A stretch of 64,000 nt of DNA from GCA-2683135 sp964507445 (GTDB lineage: Bacteria > Planctomycetota > GCA-002687715): assembly GCA_964507445.1 (NCBI GenBank), contig CAZDQF010000013.1:62001-126000 (forward strand), read 5' to 3'. The notes beneath the pieces are model-generated. The model worked only from the letters and a program-made list of their open reading frames with translations. It made no database searches and was not told the origin of the DNA. A program made the translations under genes and the position numbers. Every line of letters starts with the position of its first letter. Positions within the stretch are counted from its first letter, which is position 1. This document shows, piece after piece, positions 60,984-64,000 of the stretch.

Positions 60984-61658
60984 TCAGCGTCGGTCGGCCA
61001 TCCACGATGCGGCGGTCCGTACCACCTCGTGGAGCGCCTCGTCGTCCGTGCGACCGGATCGCTTGAGAACGGAGAAGCCGTGATCCGCGCCGGCGACCAC
61101 ATGCAGGGATGCCATGGGCCCGAGCTTACTCAGCACGGGTCGGCCCAGCTCCAGGTCGAACAGCTTGTCCCGGTCTCCCTGCACGAAGAGCATGGGGTGG
61201 GAGACGTCCGACAGATGGGCGCTGCGCTCCGTTCCCTTGCGCTGAGGGGGATGGAGGGGGAACCCCAGGAAGACCAGACCGCGCAGCGGCTCCAGCAGCC
61301 CCTCGGCGGCGGCCATGCTGGTCATGCGGCCTCCCATGGACTTGCCGCCGGCGAACAGCGGCAGCCCATCCAAGGTGCGGGACGCTTCGGATACGGCGTT
61401 GCGCACCGTGGGCAGGAGGACTTCCGGTCGGTCCGGCGGCTTGCGGCCCTGCTCCATGTAGGGGAACTGGTATCGAAGGGTCGCGACCCGATGTTCCGCC
61501 AGGCCGTGGGCCACGGACTCCATGAACGGGTGGGTCATGCCGGCGCCGGCGCCGTGGCCGAGGACCAGGGCGGCCATCGCGTCATCCGGGATGAGGGCGA
61601 TGGCGGAGACCCGGTGTTGCTCCGTGGCGTCGAAGGAGAGCTGTTCGGATCGGGTCAT
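60984..61658 (-). CDS. Alpha/beta hydrolase of the KANL3/Tex30 type
   Basis: A 224-residue cytoplasmic hydrolase with 'LVLGHGAGAGMTHPFM', the nucleophile elbow 'AGGKSMGGRM', an Asp in 'VQGDRDKLFD' and a His in 'GADHGFSVLKR'. These features mark the dienelactone-hydrolase-like KANL3/Tex30 subgroup. No substrate is known. The RND transporter gene is 16 bp away on the same strand, upstream. Confidence 0.82.
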   Translation of the reverse strand: MTRSEQLSFDATEQHRVSAIALIPDDAMAALVLGHGAGAGMTHPFMESVAHGLAEHRVATLRYQFPYMEQGRKPPDRPEVLLPTVRNAVSEASRTLDGLPLFAGGKSMGGRMTSMAAAEGLLEPLRGLVFLGFPLHPPQRKGTERSAHLSDVSHPMLFVQGDRDKLFDLELGRPVLSKLGPMASLHVVAGADHGFSVLKRSGRTDDEALHEVVRTAASWMADRR

Positions 61659-61674
61659 GGTCGGTTCACCGGGG

Positions 61675-63864
61675 CTACCGGACCCGGGCGCGGAGCATCA
61701 ACAGCGGCAACAGCCAGAGATCGGCGATCAGGGCGGCGACGATGACGCTGAAGAGCAGCACCCCCACCTGCTGGATGGACTGGAACGAACCGACCAGGTG
61801 GCAGAGGGTGCCGATGCCCAGCACGAGGGACGTGGTGATGAGGGCCTTGCCGCTGGAGCGCATGGCGGTGAGGAGGGTCTCGCGCACCGGCCGGTCCGGG
61901 TGGGCTGCGCGCTCCTGCAGGTAGCGGGTCACGAGGTGGATGGTGTCATCGACGGCGAGGCCGAGACCGAGGCAGTAGATGAGCGCGCTCCCCATGCGCA
62001 ACCCGATCCCGGTCCAGCCCGCCAGCCCCAGGGCCACGGCCACGGGGAGGGTGTTGGGGATGACGCAGAGCAGGCCGATGCGCGCGGATCGGAAGATGAT
62101 GCAGAGGAACAGGGTGATGGTGATGAGGGACGCGGCGAGGCTGCGCGTCATGGCGGCGATCACCACCTCCGAGGCCCGCGCCGCCATGAAGGTGTAGCCC
62201 GCAGGCTCCACGGTCACGGAGTCCGGGAGCGCGGCGGCCAGCCGGCGGATGTCGTCTCGCATGGCCAGCGTTCGGCGGGCGCCGACGTCGCGGGTGAAGA
62301 ACACCATCCGCCCGTGCCGCAGGTCCTGGTTGATGAGGTTCCTGGGGAAGACCCCGGGGACGACGGAGAGCCGCTGGAACGCGGACCTCAGCTGTGCGCC
62401 GCTCAACGGTCCCGCCGGATTCCCGAGGGCCTCCCGCACCCACAGGGAGTAGGAATCCACCCGCACCACGCCGTCCAGGTCGAGCATGGCGGACTGGAAC
62501 TCCTCCACGGCGGCGAAGACCGCCGGATCGTCGAGGGGGCCGCTCACCGCGGTCTCCACGTAGAGCAGGCCGCCGAAGGTCCGTTCGAACCAACGCAGGT
62601 CCTGGCTCACCGGGTCCGCGTCCGGGAACTCCTCGAGCAGGTGGGAGTCCACCTGAATACGGCTGATGCCGATGGCCGTGACGACCAGGGCCACCGCCGT
62701 GATGAAGAGCGTCGGGGCGGGTCTCCCGAAGCCGAGCCAGCCGATGTGGATCTGCCGTGGAGACACGGGCTTGCGGATGGGCCACAGGGCGAGGGCGGCG
62801 GGGACCACCACCACCACGGCGCCGAAGGTGACCACCACGGAGATCGCGGCCTTGACCCCGAAGGCGCGCACGGTCTCGTGTTCCGTCAGGACCAGGGAGA
62901 GGAAGCCCACTCCGGTGGTGAAGGAGGTGTAGAAGCACGCGCGCCCGACGCGCTCCATCATGGTGGCGATGGCCCCGCTCCGGTCACCGTGTTCCGCGTA
63001 CTCCTCTTCGAAGCGGTGGATCATGTGCACCGCGTCGCTGAGACCGATGATGACGATGAGGCCGGGGATGGCCATGTCGATCATGGCGAACGGGACCCCG
63101 AGCCAGGCCATCCAGCCGAAGTTGAGGGTCATGGCGCCGATCACCGTCAGGATGGGCAGCAGGGAGCCCCGGGCGGTGCGGAAGATCAGCGGCAGGATGA
63201 GGAGGAAGAGGATGACCTCCAGTCCGATGATGCGGACCAGGTCTTCGCTCATGCGGTCGCGCAGCGCGTTCTCGATGACCATGCTGCCCAGCACCCGCAC
63301 CCGCACGTCGTCGCCCACGAGACCCGTCATCAGGTCCGGGAGCTCAGCCACCAGGGCGGCGATGGCGTCGTGGCCGCGGTCCGTCGACCCGAGCAGCAGG
63401 ATGGTGGACCTGCCGTCAGACGACAGCAGCGTCTCGTGCAGGAGGGGGTGCTTGCGAACCGCTTCCGTGACGCTGCGATCGCCCACCGTGGCCGGGAACT
63501 TCCGGGGGATGGGGATGGGGCTGAGGTCGTCCATCACCGTGACCGTGGCCAGGCTGGTGATCACATCCAGGCGGTCGTCCGCTTCGATGCGTTCGACGAT
63601 GCCGCCGAGCCGCTCCAGCCCGTCCTGGTCCATGGCGGCGGGAGACGTGAGCACCACCGTGGCGTCCACCAGGTCCAGGGGGGTGTCCTCGTACAACGCC
63701 TCGGCGCGACGGAGCTCGTCGAGGCCCGGCTCCAGGACCCGGTCCAGTCCCAGCTCCAATTGCAGTCGGGGCAGGCCGATTGCGGACAGACCCACCAGCG
63801 CCAGGAAGCCCGAGAGAATCCACCAGCGGTGGCGAACCAGGGTCTTGCCCGAATCCGAGAGCAT
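61675..63864 (-). CDS. RND/MMPL-family transporter
   Basis: A 729-residue protein with twelve transmembrane helices in two 1+5 bundles, each preceded by a large periplasmic domain. The sterol-sensing/MMPL features include 'GLSDAVHMIHRFEEEY' in the first bundle and 'GLAVDDTIHLVTRYLQE' in the second, carrying the proton-relay acidic residues. Members export lipids or hydrophobes (HpnN/MmpL-like). It has no membrane-fusion partner in the window. Confidence 0.88.
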   Translation of the reverse strand: MLSDSGKTLVRHRWWILSGFLALVGLSAIGLPRLQLELGLDRVLEPGLDELRRAEALYEDTPLDLVDATVVLTSPAAMDQDGLERLGGIVERIEADDRLDVITSLATVTVMDDLSPIPIPRKFPATVGDRSVTEAVRKHPLLHETLLSSDGRSTILLLGSTDRGHDAIAALVAELPDLMTGLVGDDVRVRVLGSMVIENALRDRMSEDLVRIIGLEVILFLLILPLIFRTARGSLLPILTVIGAMTLNFGWMAWLGVPFAMIDMAIPGLIVIIGLSDAVHMIHRFEEEYAEHGDRSGAIATMMERVGRACFYTSFTTGVGFLSLVLTEHETVRAFGVKAAISVVVTFGAVVVVVPAALALWPIRKPVSPRQIHIGWLGFGRPAPTLFITAVALVVTAIGISRIQVDSHLLEEFPDADPVSQDLRWFERTFGGLLYVETAVSGPLDDPAVFAAVEEFQSAMLDLDGVVRVDSYSLWVREALGNPAGPLSGAQLRSAFQRLSVVPGVFPRNLINQDLRHGRMVFFTRDVGARRTLAMRDDIRRLAAALPDSVTVEPAGYTFMAARASEVVIAAMTRSLAASLITITLFLCIIFRSARIGLLCVIPNTLPVAVALGLAGWTGIGLRMGSALIYCLGLGLAVDDTIHLVTRYLQERAAHPDRPVRETLLTAMRSSGKALITTSLVLGIGTLCHLVGSFQSIQQVGVLLFSVIVAALIADLWLLPLLMLRARVR

Positions 63865-63896
63865 CCCGCCGTCCCCCCAGGCCTATGGCCGGATCG

Positions 63897-64000
63897 TCAA
63901 GGAGTGATGGTGAGGGGCACGGCGTTGGTGACCCTCAGGATGTTGCCGGCCCCATCGTGGACCACGCCTGCGTGGTAGTAGGTCGTTCCCACGAGAGAGA
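63897..64000 (-). CDS. C-terminal end of a secreted protein (partial)
   Basis: Only the last 33 codons are inside the window, ending at TGA 63897-63899. They read 'GTTYYHAGVVHDG' and end 'LRVTNAVPLTITP', the C-terminal strand pattern of the domain found at the ends of many planctomycete extracellular proteins, similar in style to the protease at 42948-45215. The rest lies beyond the right edge. Confidence 0.6.
   Translation of the reverse strand, partial: SLVGTTYYHAGVVHDGAGNILRVTNAVPLTITP

Noticed and set aside
61522..63978. An 818-codon plus-strand frame opposite the RND transporter
   Set aside because: Same shadow effect; low-complexity His/Asp/Gly-rich translation, and the minus-strand product is a clear twelve-helix transporter.
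1..64000. tRNA, rRNA, CRISPR array, insertion sequence, integrase or phage genes
   Set aside because: None was recognised on either strand; no direct-repeat arrays, transposase motifs or cloverleaf sequences were seen by eye, though a short tRNA could be missed without a covariance search.

Overview
The window is a GC-rich (roughly two-thirds G+C) bacterial chromosome segment with tightly packed genes, many ATGA or TGATG start/stop overlaps and convergent genes that almost touch. I infer a member of Planctomycetota. The evidence is a split cytochrome b / Rieske / multiheme cytochrome c complex divergent from an A2-type cytochrome oxidase with enlarged subunits, a secreted protease with the repetitive C-terminal domain common in that phylum, a similar secreted C-terminus at the right edge, and DUF819, POT, M28-PDZ and carboxypeptidase-regulatory-like proteins. 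No rRNA, tRNA, CRISPR array, insertion sequence or prophage was found.

Layout. 1-12.8 kb: housekeeping and peptide metabolism (SWIM-domain protein fragment, thioesterase, methyltransferase, M50 protease, oligoribonuclease, J-domain membrane protein, POT peptide transporter, DUF819 membrane protein, M24 and M17 aminopeptidases, SDR). 12.8-29.4 kb: a large respiratory locus. Leftward from a 472-bp control region run an amicyanin-like cupredoxin, oxidase subunits II and I, heme O synthase, subunits III and IV, a small exported protein with an in-frame UGA, Sco and a DUF420 protein. Rightward run Rieske, two cytochrome b halves, an eight-heme cytochrome c and a HEAT/lipoyl-like membrane protein. 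A ferredoxin, a thioredoxin-fold protein and a membrane protein follow. 29.5-53 kb: M28, M1 and S1 peptidases, an agmatinase-like enzyme, a LytS/LytTR two-component system, two methyltransferase/TPR genes, an ABC-F ATPase, a free-methionine-sulfoxide-reductase-like GAF protein, a DMT permease, and HtrA with an orphan type II thioesterase. 53-59.3 kb: a divergent uronate/KDG catabolic cassette. 59.3-64 kb: phosphatase, outer-membrane barrel, hydrolase and RND-type transporter.

The most important observation is at 13815-14045 (minus). A 77-codon gene between oxidase subunit IV and Sco has an in-frame UGA exactly where a U-x-x-C redox motif would fall. Directly downstream lies a hairpin (three base pairs, a single 5'-side bulge, four base pairs, GGUC tetraloop) with nearly the architecture of the minimal E. 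coli fdhF SECIS element. I read it as a candidate selenoprotein devoted to cytochrome oxidase (copper/thiol) assembly. The oxidase is also unusual: subunits I, II and III all carry large insertions predicted to face the periplasm, and the one in subunit I looks like a PDZ domain.
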